From Ptychodera flava (Eukaryota; Hemichordata; Enteropneusta; Ptychoderidae): a stretch of DNA of 64,000 bases. Numbering within the stretch: position 1 is the first letter of the stretch; each line of letters opens with the position of its first letter. The position numbers were made by a program, and so were the translations under genes. The notes beneath the pieces are model-generated. The model was not told where the DNA came from. It made no database searches and saw only the letters and a list, made by a program, of their open reading frames with translations. The stretch is taken from assembly GCF_041260155.1 (NCBI RefSeq), contig NW_027248277.1, positions 22,539,822 through 22,603,821 on the forward strand, in the 5' to 3' direction. Shown here piece by piece: positions 11,239 through 24,541 of the stretch.

Positions 11239-14160
11239 AGTCATTTAGAGGTCCAAGTGGAAAATAAAAGCTGTTTGACATTTCTGTTTTTTATTTTCAA
11301 TTTATTTATTAAAGACTACAATAAAAACCGTATCGCCACGGATTTTTTAATAATTGCTACGTTTAAAAAAAACTTTATCTCTATATCTATTGCTATACGT
11401 GGGGGGGGGGGAGATCATTTGTCCCAAACACTCTAAAGAGAACTGACCTTTTTAGTTTGTACATTGATAACATCAGTGACAAGTAATCCATTCACTCGAC
11501 CGATGGACTCAGTAGATGTCTCAAATTCCCCTATAAAATGCCTGAGGAGGAACATATAAATCAATAGATTTCTATTACAGGGATTTTAAAAGGCTTTAGA
11601 AGAAATAACTAGCCCATACATTATTGACAATTAATGGAAAGGCGCGCTGAAGTATTCCGATAAATGTTTGTAGGAACTCTTAGATTTAGTAATTTAAATT
11701 TCAATGAATTTGAAGATATAGCTACGAGCTGTAGTTCCATAATCAACAAAACCAAATATAATCATCTTTGAAGACACTTTCATTAAAAAAAATATCAAGC
11801 TCAGTATTTTTCGTTTTTCGTGTATAGTATAAGATTGTATTCTTTTGGCCGTACACATGTTAACTCCGCGTAGCATTTGACTGTTGTATTGGTGGCGTCC
11901 GTATGCACAACAACTGATTTAGGGGCTTCTGATCGGGCTTCAATGTTGCCATGAGTCGTTGGCAAGACCAGAAGAGGACCAGTAATGTTTTTCATAGCTG
12001 ATTCGTGTATGTCATATTCAAAAGAACCATAGGATCTATCTGAGGCATATACTACCATTGTTTTCAAATATCAACCGATGAACAACACAAAGTTAGTACA
12101 TTAGTTTACAGGTATCTGGGCTCAAAATGAATATATGTTCGCCAACATTGACAGCGTGAGTATCAGGTTTAACCTTAGACAACCTTCACCAGTTTTGAAG
12201 AATATGCACAGTTTCTATGTCATAGGTTTCAGTTTTCATCTTAGAAGTCATGGATTGACCAATCTCCTTTGTGTACTTCCATTGTCAAGGCATGATGGAC
12301 GAACATATACTTTATCAATGTAAATAATGTAGCCAGAGTCCAAATAAAACAGGTCCGCTTTATGATTTATTTAATTTCAGAATATTTGGAAGTTAATATG
12401 ACGAAGGCCGTGTGACTTGGCATAGTCACGTAAAGCTATGAGTAAATGCTGCATTATATATACTACATGCATAGCGTGCACATTGGTTCAGCCACATACC
12501 TGCACCATAGATACACTGACATGTGTAGTGTAGATTGTGTCTGGGTATTTTGATTAAAGTGATAGTTTTACAGAAATTATGGGAAAATTGCAAATACTCA
12601 ACTATTTATTGTTTGTTTGCTTGTTATTCAAAGACATTTCTTATTTAGTAGCGATTCAGAAATTTGAAACACTAAACGGTTTTGCACCGGATCATTAACA
12701 GCAATTTCGTTTCCTTGTTTAGATGTATCATTTAAATACTCAAAGTTCTATAATTAAATGCTGATGTACGTTCCAACTTTTAAGGCAGAAACTGGACAAG
12801 TGCCGTTCACGTTTGTATACCGCACTTCAAACATGTGGAATAATACTCCTTCATCTATCAGGAATACGAAAGTGTGTCACACTTCACAGCGTAGTTAGAT
12901 TTCTACATGCTTAGCTTAAGAATAAACATCCTTCACTCGATTAGGTTTCATCACTTAATGTCAACTTTCGTTATGATTGGAGTCAAATTTTATATTTTCG
13001 TTTCTATATCTATGCGCTGTGAGGGTTCTGATGTAAAGTACAATATATTACACACTTGAAACCAAGAAACCCACAAAGTGAAAGTGAAACAATATTTTGA
13101 TTTTGACAACGCATCTTGCAATTGCAGCAAACACAAGAATCGTGCTTTTAGCGTTTGGCCCCTGGTTGTGCACACAAGATAAAGGACACCATCGTATACT
13201 GTTCAGTCGCGTGCACCCAAGAAGAGCTCTTCGACCAGCGAATGAATGAATTAGAATCAGGAACGGAGATGGTATGCTTACTATTCAACTTAATATTGGT
13301 GATTGATAATATTGACGAGGCTAATCTAGAGAGCCCAGGACTTTCATACAACCAAATGTGATGGCTTAAAAATTATAAAAAAGAGATAGATATGATATGC
13401 CGGTGAAAAAAATCCGAGGGACAAAACACCAACAGTTACCCTTACAAGTATTATTTGTATGCTGCCCCACCTGTTTCTATGCTATTATGTTGCCTGTAAT
13501 GTATGAGAAAAATATGCTTGAAAATCCAGAGATATTAACATTAGTGATTGATGTCAATCTCAAGAAAAATGACTCGAAGATATATATGTTCATGAGATCA
13601 GTTTTATACTTCACTGAAGAAGAACATCTCCGAAATGAGATAAATAGTACTTAAGGGGCATAAGTATTGCTTCATCCTTTCAACAATCTTACCTGCAGGT
13701 ACGGAACAAACTTGCCAAGTTCGTCGCTGACAATTTTAGAGCGCCTCAAGATCTTCTGATCCTCAAACTGTAGCGGATAATATAGAAGTGGACGACCCGT
13801 GACTGCATACTAGTTATTTTAGGCGTCACGACGCCGAGATGTTTTGCTTATAAGTGCTGATGCCAGAACTCGTATTAATTATGAAGTAGATTTTCTGAGC
13901 GTGTCAGTCATGCAAATGCGTTGTTCTGATTGGACGATAGCTAATACTGGGGGTGGTATAATGTTTTACTAAAGCTAAATGGGAGTCACAACTGGCATAG
14001 AAACTAAATATGGTGACAGAGAGCATTTGAACGGCAGAAGAAATCGGCAGAAATAAAATGAGATGAATGGAGATAATAGCTAGAATATCGTAAACATGTA
14101 ATATATTTTTTGAAATTCTCAAGATTATCCTTGTCACTTTTGCAGAGAATATTTCTCTTG
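11239..14160. repeat. array block A, copy 1
   Basis: Matches 38728-42360 from the shared GTCATTTAGAGGTCCAAG onward. This copy has lost about 450 bp near 11985 that the other keeps (about 39450-39905), and it lacks the MITE present at 41421-41751. It contains a LINE ORF2 tail remnant (12640-12915). Poly-G runs at 11401 and 14401 are local expansions. No intact gene. Confidence 0.85.
12640..12915 (+). pseudogene. non-LTR retrotransposon (LINE) ORF2 C-terminal remnant, copy 1
   Basis: The peptide YRTSNMWNNTPSSIRNT can be read on the plus strand, a good match to the (Y)RG-x-x-WNxLPxxIR tail common at the C-terminus of LINE ORF2 proteins, preceded by an LNGF-like segment. The frame is broken. It lies just after a (TTTG)n stretch, as do other copies. 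Confidence 0.65.
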
Positions 14161-14949
14161 AAACACTTACACAAAAAATGGTGACAATCCACTTACATCC
14201 TGTACTTCATGTGTATTCGTACGTAGGTTCGATCTAGAATTTATTTCGGTAAACTAAAAATCAGTGTGGGAAAGTAGTGGAAACATGAGAAACACCAGTC
14301 TATCAGGTGCTTTTGACTGGTCTACGCTCGAGGTAAAAGAATTACCGTTGTATTGTGGTCTCCTGTTTCATATATTGTACCGTAAAGGGGTTTTCTGGCA
14401 GGGGGGGGAGGGGAACAAGACAGCTGGCTGGAGAAGAACCTGATCAACCTGAGATACGTTACAAGATTTACATAATGGCATAGTAAACAAACTCCAACAT
14501 CATAATTAATATGTATCAAGCTTTGCAATAAATACCGTTGACACGTTGCGTAAATTGTTGCTACGCATGTTACATGCATGTTTTACTTTTAACAGTTTTG
14601 TGTATTTCCCTAACTTATTCGAAGAAATTAATTGAACAAGGGCATCATTGATTTTGCCTTCAGTAATGTCAAGTCAGAGAATCGTAACATAAACATGATT
14701 GCCTCTAACACCCTGCTGCACTTCTAGGGTGTACGAACATAGTATATTAACCACATCTCGGCGGTGAACACTATCATTTCCAAGTACATACATTGAAGAC
14801 AAAAATGTTACACAACAACAAACAGGGAAAACCAAAACATTCGATGTGCATATGTCAACTTCATCGACGAAAACAACCGACACAAGATATGACCATCTCT
14901 GATCAAACCCATTATATGTGCACTAAATCATATTTCCTTGTAATGATAG
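14161..14949. other. noncoding, D-like start then unassigned
   Basis: The first part (about 14220-14335) resembles block D (GAATTTATTTCGGTAAACT...TTTTGACNGGTCTA). The rest, including a run of nine G at 14401, has no clear paralogue here. No gene is supported. Confidence 0.4.
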
Positions 14950-15985
14950 CGGTTTTCACCGAAAGCGACTGATTGGATGGGTGTGACAGTTTTTATCAAG
15001 TATGAGTTTGAGCGCGTTAATGAAACCAGGCGTTGCATTTATCCAATTCTGAACATTGGATTCATCAGACCTATTGCCGAGTGTCAGTGGTTTAACTCAC
15101 GACTCTCTACTGAAGCTATATTACTACGTGTTTCATGTGCTGATTAATTCGTTACTTATCCATGGTAGCTGCTATTCTTGTCGTATAAGTACGACATCTG
15201 TACTAGAATCCCATATTTGTCCTCCTTCTTAATTCTTCTTAAGGAAATAGCTTGCTAAAGACAAAAACCACTTGATTGAATTGTACTATTTATCACCCAT
15301 AACCGTCGTTGCTTTAATGTCATCAGGTGTTGAATTAGTGAAATTTTGAATATCAGAGTCATCATGACTTCTGCTGAGAGACAGTATTATTGTTCCAACT
15401 ATTCACCATATTCTACTTATGTCAATATAATACTTTCAATGTGCTGATCAGATTATTAATTATGTATGGTAGCTGCTATACTGGAGAACCTGTTCTAGAA
15501 GCAAAATCAACAGTGGCTCATTGATTCGTTGATGTTTCATGTTTCATGACTAGGCATAGACTCTAGACAAATTGTTTTGGAAACAGTAATGAAAAGATCG
15601 GTAGACGTTTTGTGTAATAATATCGTGTGATGCGCCTTGCAATGGATTCATATAAGGTGCACAAAAAATAACTTGTCTTTAATCTAATAGAAAAGCTTCA
15701 TAAACATAATCATACCTATGGGGCAAACGGATGTGTTGGCAAGTGAGTCACTCAGATCAATTAGGTAAAATACATTAAATATAGAAGCAAAGAATACTTT
15801 GATGAGAATAAATTCAAAGATTCGAAATAAGAACACACACCTTCCCGCAATGCAAATAATTTTTGCAAATACTAATTTCTTGTGTTTCATCCTTTTGAAA
15901 CACCTGCTCAGCAACAATGTCAATAGAATGCATCACCGAATCGCACTGACTCATTGACGCATATCGACCCTCAAACGTGGATTAG
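14950..15985. repeat. array block E, copy 1 (BEL target site)
   Basis: Related to 42.8-43.25 kb and to the tandem units at 59.0-61.9 kb (landmark ACTGAAGCTATATTACTACGTG, then CATGGTAGCTGCTATTCTTG). It continues past the BEL insertion at about 25.07 kb with GAAGTTCAGAACTTGGA, the same join found at about 60.02 kb without the retrotransposon. Confidence 0.75.
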
Positions 15986-15990
15986 CCGTC

Positions 15991-16507
15991 TGTGTTGAAT
16001 TGACCCTTCACGACCCTTATTAGATTTTCAGAAGATCGCCCTCTATCTTTCTTAAGACCCTATGGCAAAAAGGTCAAGAAACTTTTTTTTTAAAACAATT
16101 TAAAGGTTACAGATTAAATTATACATACGCTGATACGTTTTTCTTGCACATTCTTAAAAGCAAGTAGACATGCCAAGTGGATCTGACAAACACTCCAGCC
16201 AAAATTAGGACTGCAGGCGCAAGATGAAGATTTCCTTTCATGACTTTCCAATTATTAAGAGGACCATTTTGAATGCAGTGCTTAGATATTTTTAGTAGAA
16301 TTTAGTTCTTTTATTCCGTTTACTTTGAACTTGATTTACCTCGACTCTCCGATGTAGACAATGAATGACCTTGTATTTTAATCTCTTTATTTACCCAGTT
16401 TTCACCGCTTCTTGAATAAACCTATCCTAAACTAAAGCAACTGAGGGTGGTTATTTCTTGGAGTGGTTGGCACTTAGCGGATACAAAAGTAACTGGACTC
16501 CGCCACA
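15991..16507 (+). repeat. BEL 5' LTR
   Basis: TG...CA direct repeat matched by 24542-25061. A polyadenylation signal AATAAA lies at 16415-16420, so R/U5 is short. No convincing TATA box was assigned. Confidence 0.95.
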
Positions 16508-16577
16508 GTGAAAAATCGTTGGAAGTGAAAAATCGTCGCAAGTGAAAAATCGTCGCAAGTGAAACATCATTGGAAGT
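16507..16577. repeat. 17-bp tandem repeat just inside the 5' LTR
   Basis: Four and a fraction units of AGTGAAAAATCGTCGCA (with GTTGGA and ATTGGA variants) start exactly at the LTR end, where a tRNA primer-binding site is expected. No canonical PBS was found directly at the LTR end; a TGGAAGTGAAAAATCG at 16520 is the nearest TGG-started candidate. Confidence 0.85.
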
Positions 16578-16705
16578 GAAAACCAGCGAACCATCGGACA
16601 AGACACTGGCTCGAGTGCACAGCGGACACTGGCATATAGGCTATGCAAGGTAGGCCAACTGTATACACATATACAGCCAACTACAACTGACTCAAAGAAA
16701 CTATA

Positions 16706-17085
16706 ATGGATGAAAATAAAGTCGAAGGAGCTGAACAACCAGCCCACACAGAATCTCAAAATGAAAATCAAGAAGATATTACTAAGGCAGAAAATACCAC
16801 AGAACAAACAAAGGAAGGGGCGGTTCCCAGTGGGACGGCCACTGCTGAAGGTGGATCTGCTGCCCGAACTGAAGGGCGCCCTCTACAGGACAGTAGAAAA
16901 AACGAAAGCACACTGCTCTATGCTACCTTGAACACTGAAAAGGCCCTGTCAAGCATTTGGAACCAAACAAGGGGAGTTCTCATCGACCTTAGGGCAATGC
17001 AGGACCCAACAGAAAGCAAAATTGATACAGCAGAGACACTTTCCAAGGAATATGAACAAACTTGGAACAAACTTCAGAGACTTTA
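16706..17085 (+). pseudogene. BEL gag, first segment
   Basis: Begins with ATG at 16706, about 200 bp downstream of the LTR. It encodes an acidic, Gln/Glu/Thr-rich N-terminus followed by a helical stretch and is open to 17085, where the inserted inverted-repeat element starts and supplies a TAG at once. The reading frame resumes in register at 18630 on the far side of the insertion. Low sequence conservation is usual for this part of BEL Gag. Confidence 0.8.
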
Positions 17086-17289
17086 GGGACTGGTCAGTTT
17101 CTTCAGCCTGGGGGGGCCGGTGGATTCATGGGGGGGGGGTCACCCTGTTTTTGACTTTGGTGATAGGGGGGGGGTCACCATGTTTTTGAAATGCCCAATA
17201 GGGGGGTCAGTGTGTTTTGAATTTTGACACAGGCTCATCATTGCCTAAAATGCTAGTGTCAGCCACAAATTTCATCATTCAGTTGTATT

Positions 17290-17545
17290 TTTCGGCGCGC
17301 CCTTCGGGCGCGTAACTATAATAATCAGTCATATTTTTCAGCACGCCGAACTTTAACATATCAAGCATACATACATCAGAGATATCTGTATGTTCAATAT
17401 TTTCAGCGTGCTCTTCAAGCGCATTACTTTAATATATCAGACATTTGTCAGCATGCCCTTCAGGTGCATGACTTTAATATACCAGGCATATATATCAGAG
17501 ATATCAGGATGTTTCATATTTTTCGGCGCGCCCTTCGGGCTACAT
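17290..17545. repeat. short repeats with GGCGCGCCCTTCGGGC core
   Basis: Three to four related units of about 80-110 bp combine a CGCCCTTCGGGCGC-like hairpin with TAATATATCAGNCATAT and CAGAGATATC segments. They lie inside the TTA-flanked element. Confidence 0.55.
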
Positions 17546-18251
17546 GCTTGAATAAATCAGAGATATCTTGATGTTTGCTAAGTGAAAGTGTACCATTATG
17601 AAATCTGCATTTCATATGAAAAGGATGACAAATTCTGTTCTCTCTATGAGAATTCAGTATGAGAAAGCAACTTGCACAAATATTTCACAATATATATATT
17701 TGATACAGTGACTTATTTTAGAGATAGAAAAATGACAAGATATCTTTCCTTCTCATTGATACAATTATTTTCCTTTGTTTCACAGGTTTTCTGTAGAAAG
17801 ATGCTTTTTATGAACAAAATAACAGTTAAAAAAGGCAGTTTTTGTCATTATTAGCTGTGCTTTTATGGTTTCAATGTTACAAGAAAAGATCCTCTCAGAC
17901 ACTGTACACATCAGATTTGGCTAAAAAAGCTCTCTATGGCTCCTCAGGAAATCTAATTGGATGGTTGGCAAGTCTTAACACCAATCAAAGTTTTTGATTC
18001 ACTGCTTTTTCCTCTTTGATATTAATGATTGACATCCATTTCTGTACAACAGTTCAGGACATCTGGTTAAGCATAGAAAGTGTGAAATACATCACAGCTC
18101 ATTCAAAATACAGCTCATTCAAAATGTACTGTATTCAAACTTTAAGATTGACACTTTGAAAGTCCTTACAACTGACATGTCAACAATTTCATTAAAACAT
18201 AGAATGACTATTTAAAATATAAATATACCGGTATGTAAAATGTAAAATATA

Positions 18252-18471
<220 letters not shown>

Positions 18472-18629
18472 TATGTCCACCTTTATTTTACCTATGTCGC
18501 GCCCCAGGGGGGGTCACCCTGTTTTCGAAATTTGGAATAGGGGGGGGGGGGTCAGCCACTTTTTGACGTCGGCAAAAAATAATCCACCGCCCCCCCCCCC
18601 CCAGGCCGAAGAAACTGACCAGTCCCTTA

Positions 18630-19428
18630 TCAACAAGACAAGACTCCAGAAGGTAAGGAGCAAGCAGAATTAACGGAAATAAGCTTCAATAGGAACATTG
18701 AACAAGCAAATGAATACATTAACGATGCAAAGACAAGGAGAGCTGAAAACAGCGCCCCCAACTTCAAATCACCATCCGAACGAGGATCTACATTAGGCAG
18801 CTTGCGTAGTTCACACAGAACCAGATCATCAACATCATCCAGAACAAACGCATTAAAGGCACAAGGCAAGGCATGCTCTGCAGCAAGAGAGGCAGAGTAT
18901 ATGAAGACAATTGCTCACCATCAAGCAAAAATCAAAGTTATCGAAGCTGAAATGAAAGCAGAAAAGGCAAGGATAGATGCAGAAACCCTCCAGCAAGTAG
19001 CGGAAGAAAATTCCTTACCAGTACAGACACTTACTACACCAGACCAGTCATCGAACGACCATGTATCACGTTACATTGCAATGAAAAGAGAAATGGAGCA
19101 AGATCCATTACCAGCACTGAACTTTACGAGTTTGTACCCAAAGCACAAAAAAAGGCTTACAGTCATCCCTCTACTGATACAACCAGGACAGGGAACACCA
19201 ACAGAATCAGGTGAGACAGTCACACCTACTTCAAATCAACAGACACCTTCAACAAGCCAGAACAACAACAACAACATGCAACCTCTGACGGAGATAGCCC
19301 AAATGATGGCCCGTCAACGTTTACCAATACAACAACCAATAACATTTGGAGGCGAACCCAACCATGTACATGTCATGGAAAACATCATTCGAGGCCACTG
19401 TAACAACGGCCTGCATACAGACATCTGA
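18630..19428 (+). pseudogene. BEL gag, second segment
   Basis: Continues the gag frame after the inserted element: a Ser/Arg-rich part, a long Glu/Lys/Ala helical region (about 18880-19020, coiled-coil-like), then a Gln/Asn/Thr-rich linker. The true frame leaves this segment near 19360-19375, where a shift is needed to enter the conserved part of Gag. Confidence 0.85.
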
Positions 19429-20575
19429 GAAACTGGACTTCCTGCATAAATACACGCAGGGAGATCCACAGAAAATCGTCGAAGACCATCTACAACGATA
19501 TGTAGACGACCCAGACGAGTCATATAGAGAGGCTTGGATAGAACTAGAAGACAGATTCGGCAACCCTGCAGTCATCACCGCAGTAATCCTGGAAAGACTG
19601 AAGTCCTTCCCGAAAGTTAAACCAGACGAAAGCAAAAGGCTACTCGAACTATCAGACTTGTGCTCTAACACAGAGGCACACATGAGAAAACTTCCTGACC
19701 TTTCGTCCCTCAATACACCACAGGGACTCAAGCCCGTCATGGAGAAGTTACCAAGATTCGTCCTCAACAAGTGGAGAGATAACGTGGCATCATACAAACG
19801 ACGCCACAAAACATTTCCTCCATTCAAGTTCTTGAAAGACTTCCTGAAAGACACAGCGAAAGCAGCATGCGATCCTGATATTCCAAGACCAGATGACACA
19901 ACCCATAGAACAAGTAAGTCAAAATCCAGTCAACATACGAAGACTAGAGCGCGTGTACAAGCAAAGAAATCATCAAATGAAGAAAAACAATGTCTCTTTC
20001 ATGAGGCTACAGGACATGACTTGAAAGATTGCAAAGCATTTGCAAAGCAACCAGTTGCTGACAGAATTGAACTATGTAAGAAGAAAGGCTTGTGCTTTAA
20101 ATGCACTGAGAAACATCTTGCCAAGGACTGCACATCGACCATCGAATGTGCCATATGCAAGAGCAAGAAACACATCACCTGTCTCCACGCTACACCCGGT
20201 GACAGATCTAAGCAGAAAGCAACTGAAGCCAAACCAGAAGATAAAGAAAAGGAAACCCAAGAAGCTACAACAAAATGTACCAGACTCACGAAATGCCCAG
20301 CCGGACGTTCGTGTGGTAAGATAGTCCTCGCAAAGGTGTATACACAAGACCGACCAGCAGACTACATAGAAACTTACGTAGTCCTAGACGACCAGTCCAA
20401 CGCCTGTATGGGTGACAGCCACCTCTTCGACGCACTGAAGATACACGGCCCAGACCTTGAATACGAACTGTCAACATGCAGCGGCAAAGGAGAACTCAGA
20501 AAGGGACGACGTAGCAACAGCGTCATCATAGAATCACGTGACGGAAAGAAAAATTCTCTCTTCCCGTCCTGCTAG
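19346..20575 (+). pseudogene. BEL gag C-terminal part and protease
   Basis: Holds the conserved BEL Gag region (DUF1759-like: YMSWKTSFEA, then RFGNP and LP.....NKWRDNV), followed by cysteine/histidine knuckles (CLFHEATGHDLKDC, CFKC..KHLAKDC and CAIC..KKHITCLH, about 19990-20190). The retroviral-type aspartic protease follows, with its active-site region read as VVLDDQSNA (about 20385), as is common in this clade. The frame is lost at about 20565-20575. Confidence 0.9.
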
Positions 20576-22047
20576 AAAACGACAACATACCGAGCAACAA
20601 GAATGAAATACCGACACCAGACATTTGCAAGGCCTTCAAACATCTGAAGCCCATCATCGATTACATTCCAGAACCAAAAAAGAACGTCGGAATTCATCTC
20701 CTCATCGGCAGAAACTGCCCAGAACCACTGAAAGTCAGAGAAACAAGGAATGGACCTGTAAACTCCCCTTGGCTCAACGCACCGACCTAGGGTGGACAAT
20801 TTCAGGCGAACTGTGCCTAGAGACAGCAAGAGGGGTAATCCGCACTTCAGTACACCGTACGACTGCAACCCTCAACAGCTACGATGAATCAGCGCTCGAA
20901 TGTAATCATCACATCCAACATCAAAGACATAATAAGCCCAAAATCCGTCAACTTCAGCACCACCATCTTCAAGCGGACACCTTACGATGAACAAAAGGCA
21001 CCCTCCATTGAAGACAAGCAATTCCTAGACATCATGCAACGAGAAGTCCATATAAATGAGGAAGGAAATCTAGAACTTCCTCTCCCCTTCATGCAAGACC
21101 CTAAGAAATTGCCGAACAACCGACAATCAGCTCTGAACCGATTCTACAATCTACAGAATCAGCTTCAGGGTAAACCACAAATGATGGAAGAATACTTTCA
21201 GTTTATGAAGAAAATAATGGAACGTGCACACCCAAGTTCCTTTCCAGAAAACGAAATAGATGCCGACAACGCATGGTACCTACCACACTTCGGTGTCTAC
21301 CATCCCAAGAAACAGCAGATCAGAGTAGTATTCGACTCCAGTGCAAAGTACAATGGAGTCTCCTTGAATGACGCATTGCTTCAGGGACCTGACCAAATGA
21401 ACAGCCTCCTCGGTATCCTGCTACGATTCCGACGCGAGCAGACAGCAGTAATGGGCGACGTAGAACAAATGTTTCACAGCTTCCACGTCAACAAAGAACA
21501 CAGAGACTATCTGCGCTTCTTTTGGTTCAAAGACAACGACCCCACGAAACCAGTAATTCAGTACAGAATGAACGTACACCTGTTCGGCAATGTCTCCTCA
21601 CCAGCCATTGCTACCTTCGGACTGAGAAAGATTGCTGAAGACGGCGTATCTACGTATGGAGAAGACGTGAAAGAGTTCATCGACAAGAACTTTTACGTTG
21701 ACGACGGACTAACCTCAGCACCAGATGCAAAGAAAGCTATCAGTCTCGTCAATAGAACAAGAGACTTACTAGCGACCAGAAACGTTAACTTCCACAAGAT
21801 CGTTTCTAATGACAAAGAAGTCATGACAGCACTTCCAAACGAAGTACGAGCCAAAGATCTACAGAGTTTGGATTTCAACCAAGACACCTTACCAACACAG
21901 AGATCATTAGGGGTCAAGTGGTCTCTAGAGGCGGACGCATTCACATTCGAAGTAGACTTGAAGGAGAAGCCATTCTCACGGCGGGAGTACTGGCGATCGT
22001 CAACTCAATATACGATCCACTCGGTATACTCGCACCAGTTTCCATAG
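20563..22047 (+). pseudogene. BEL protease end and reverse transcriptase
   Basis: The protease-linker continues in another frame (LLIGRNCPE near 20700), shifts near 20780 to GWTISGELC, and shifts again near 20910 to the reverse transcriptase. The RT frame is open to 22047 and contains RVVFDSSAKYNG, LLGILLRFR, a GDVEQMFHSF palm motif and the catalytic YVDD at 21694-21705. It should leave this frame near 21985 (toward GVLAIVNSIYDPLG). No in-frame stop interrupts the correct frame inside each segment. Confidence 0.9.
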
Positions 22048-22810
22048 AAGGAAAACTTATACTACGAGGCCTCATGACAGAAACTAAAGGACACAACTCA
22101 TCAAACCTTGGATGGGATGAAACACTTTACCGGAGAAAACACTTGCCCAGATGGACGCGCTGGTGCAACAACCTCAACTAATCACAAAGATACATCTACA
22201 GCGATGCTACACTCCACCTACCTTCGGACCCATCAAGAAAACTGAGTGTCACATTTTCTCTGACGCCAGCAATGAAGCCATAGGTGCCGTAGCGTACTTG
22301 CGGTTGATCAACCATGAAGACAATGTCAACGTATCATTCATACTTGGCAAAGCAAAGGTAAACCCGACTCATGCAGTCTCCATACCTCGCCTAGAACTGT
22401 GTGCAGCCGTTCTAGCGACAGAAGTCGCACAGAAGATCACATCAGAAATCGGCCTGAACACCAACAACGTCATATATGACACGGACAGCGAAATCGTCCT
22501 TGGATATATAAACAACAGCTCGAAACGTTTCCACGTATATGCAGTGAACAGAGTAGAAAAGATACACAACATCTCATCACCACACCAGTGGCGACATGTG
22601 TCTACACACGAAAATCCAGCTGATATCGCATCACGCAGTATACCAGCCCCAAACCTCAAGTCAACTATTTGGCTATCAAGACCAGCATTCCTGTGGCAGC
22701 GAGACGAGCAAGACAACCATGAAGAAACAGAACACAAATACACAGTAAGTGACGAAGACCCCGAGGTCCGCAAACAATTGCCGTCCTCAACACATCAACG
22801 AAGGAAGTAG
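21975..22810 (+). pseudogene. BEL RT thumb/connection and RNase H
   Basis: Starts with the VNSIYDPLGILAPV motif that follows BEL RT. A frame change near 22170 leads to RNase H: IFSDASNEAIGAVAY (first Asp near 22260), RLELCAAVLA (Glu), DSEIVLGYI (Asp near 22487), and the segment WRHVSTHENPADIASR near the end, all standard for this family. Confidence 0.9.
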
Positions 22811-24367
22811 AACAAGACGACTTAGGTGCTCACCGATTTCAAGGATTCTCATCATGGAGATCCTTGAAGAGAAGTATTGCCAACCTAATAGGCAAAATCA
22901 GACAAAGAAAACCACCAAAAAAACAGAAAAAGAGGAAGAGAAGTCTCCAGAAGAACTAAAAATTGAGATGATGGCACAAGCAGAAACCATCATCCTACGC
23001 TCTGTACAAAAAGTGCATTCATAAAGAATATGAAATACTATCTGCAGCAAAGTCAGCAGGCACTGACAACAACAAACTACAGAAACGGAACCCCATCAGC
23101 CGGATGAACCCATTCATCGATGAAAAAGGACTCATCCGCGTTGGAGGAAGACTTCGTCAATCTGACATCAACCTGTGCGAGCCGACACCCCATCATCCTC
23201 CAACAGGACAACCGCATTTCACGTCTTATCATCGATCATGTACATCGACAAGTACAACATCAAGGCAGACAACTCACCCTGTCAAACGTCAGAGCTAATG
23301 GCTATTGGATTTGGGTGCACATGACATGGTAAGAAGTATACTACACAAATGTTCTATATGTAGAAGACTGAGAGCAAAACCACTCACTCAACTCATGGCC
23401 AACCTACCATCGGACAGAACTGAGAAAACCCCACCATTCACCAACGTCGGAATGGACGTATTCGGCCCCTGGGCTATAGCTTCCCGCAAAACCAGAGCCG
23501 GTACGTCTGAAGCAAAGAGATGGGCAGTTATCTTTGTCTGTCTCTACACTACAGCAGTACACATAGAAGTAATAGACTCCATGGACACTTCATCCTTCAT
23601 CAACGCCCTACGTCGCTTCATAGCTATACGCGGCAACATCAAGAAACTCAGATGTGACCAGGGCACCAACTTCATTGGTGCAAAGAACGAACTTCAGGCA
23701 GCAGCCAAAGAGCTGGATCAAGACCGCATCAAGAAATTCCTTACAACAAGAGACTGTGAGTGGATTTTCAACCCACCTCACGCATCCCACTTCGGCGGTA
23801 TATGGGAACGACAAATTGGTACCATCAGATGCGTTCTTGACTCCATGCACTATCAACTAGGCAAGCAACAATACACACATGACTTGCTGACAACTCTCAT
23901 GGCAGAAGCCAGCGCCATCGTCAACTCCAGACCTATAACAACTGTATCATCAGATGCAAACGATTCTCAAGCTCTCACCCCAAACATGCTACTCACCATG
24001 AAGACTCAATCACCGACCCCACCGCCAGGCTCATTTGTCCAACAAGACATCTACAGTAGAAAACATTTGCGACGCGTACAGTATCTAGCTGATCAATTCT
24101 GGATACGATGGAGAAAAGAATATCTACAAAGCCGTCAGCCACGACCAAAATGGAACAAATCTACAATCAACGTCAAAGAAGGAGACGTGGTTCTTTTAGA
24201 GAGAAAGAATACGCAAGAAACAGCTGGCCCTCGCTCGCATAGTGAAGGTCTACCCCAGCGATGACAACAAAGTACGCAAAGTAGACGTCATGATCTACAA
24301 AGATGGCGAACATCGAACCTACCTCAGACCTATTAGTGAATTAGTTTTGATTGAAAGTACAAATTGA
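22790..24367 (+). pseudogene. BEL integrase and C-terminal domain
   Basis: After a basic linker in two frames (22790-23020) and the GLIRVGGRLRQS segment (about 23128), the integrase shows an H..H-x-C..C zinc-binding N-terminus (about 23235-23360) and a DDE core: Asp in DVFGPW near 23455, Asp in CDQGTNF near 23656, Glu in GGIWERQIG near 23806. The C-terminus has the WRKEYL, GDVVLL and YLRPISEL motifs of the DUF5641-like domain and stops at about 24367. Frameshifts near 22940, 23010, 23190, 23310 and 24210. Confidence 0.9.
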
Positions 24368-24532
24368 ACTCTGTGATTGAATTCAATGAACACTATATAC
24401 GGACTCTCTTAGTATGAACCCTTTCGTATATACTCTTAGCTTTTAGAATTTATTTAGACCTAAAATATTAGTAGGCATTTATTCTATTTGAAATTTATGA
24501 TTAGTAAAAATTCAGCTTACCGCGCATTTTTA

Positions 24533-24541
24533 GACGGGGAG
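24533..24541 (+). other. polypurine tract before the 3' LTR
   Basis: GACGGGGAG stands directly before the 3' LTR, where plus-strand DNA synthesis would be primed. It is short and contains one pyrimidine. Confidence 0.5.

Noticed and set aside
14220..14240. GGTTCGATCTAG, resembling a tRNA/SINE B box
   Set aside because: Paralogous positions in the other copies do not have it and there is no A box or tRNA fold.
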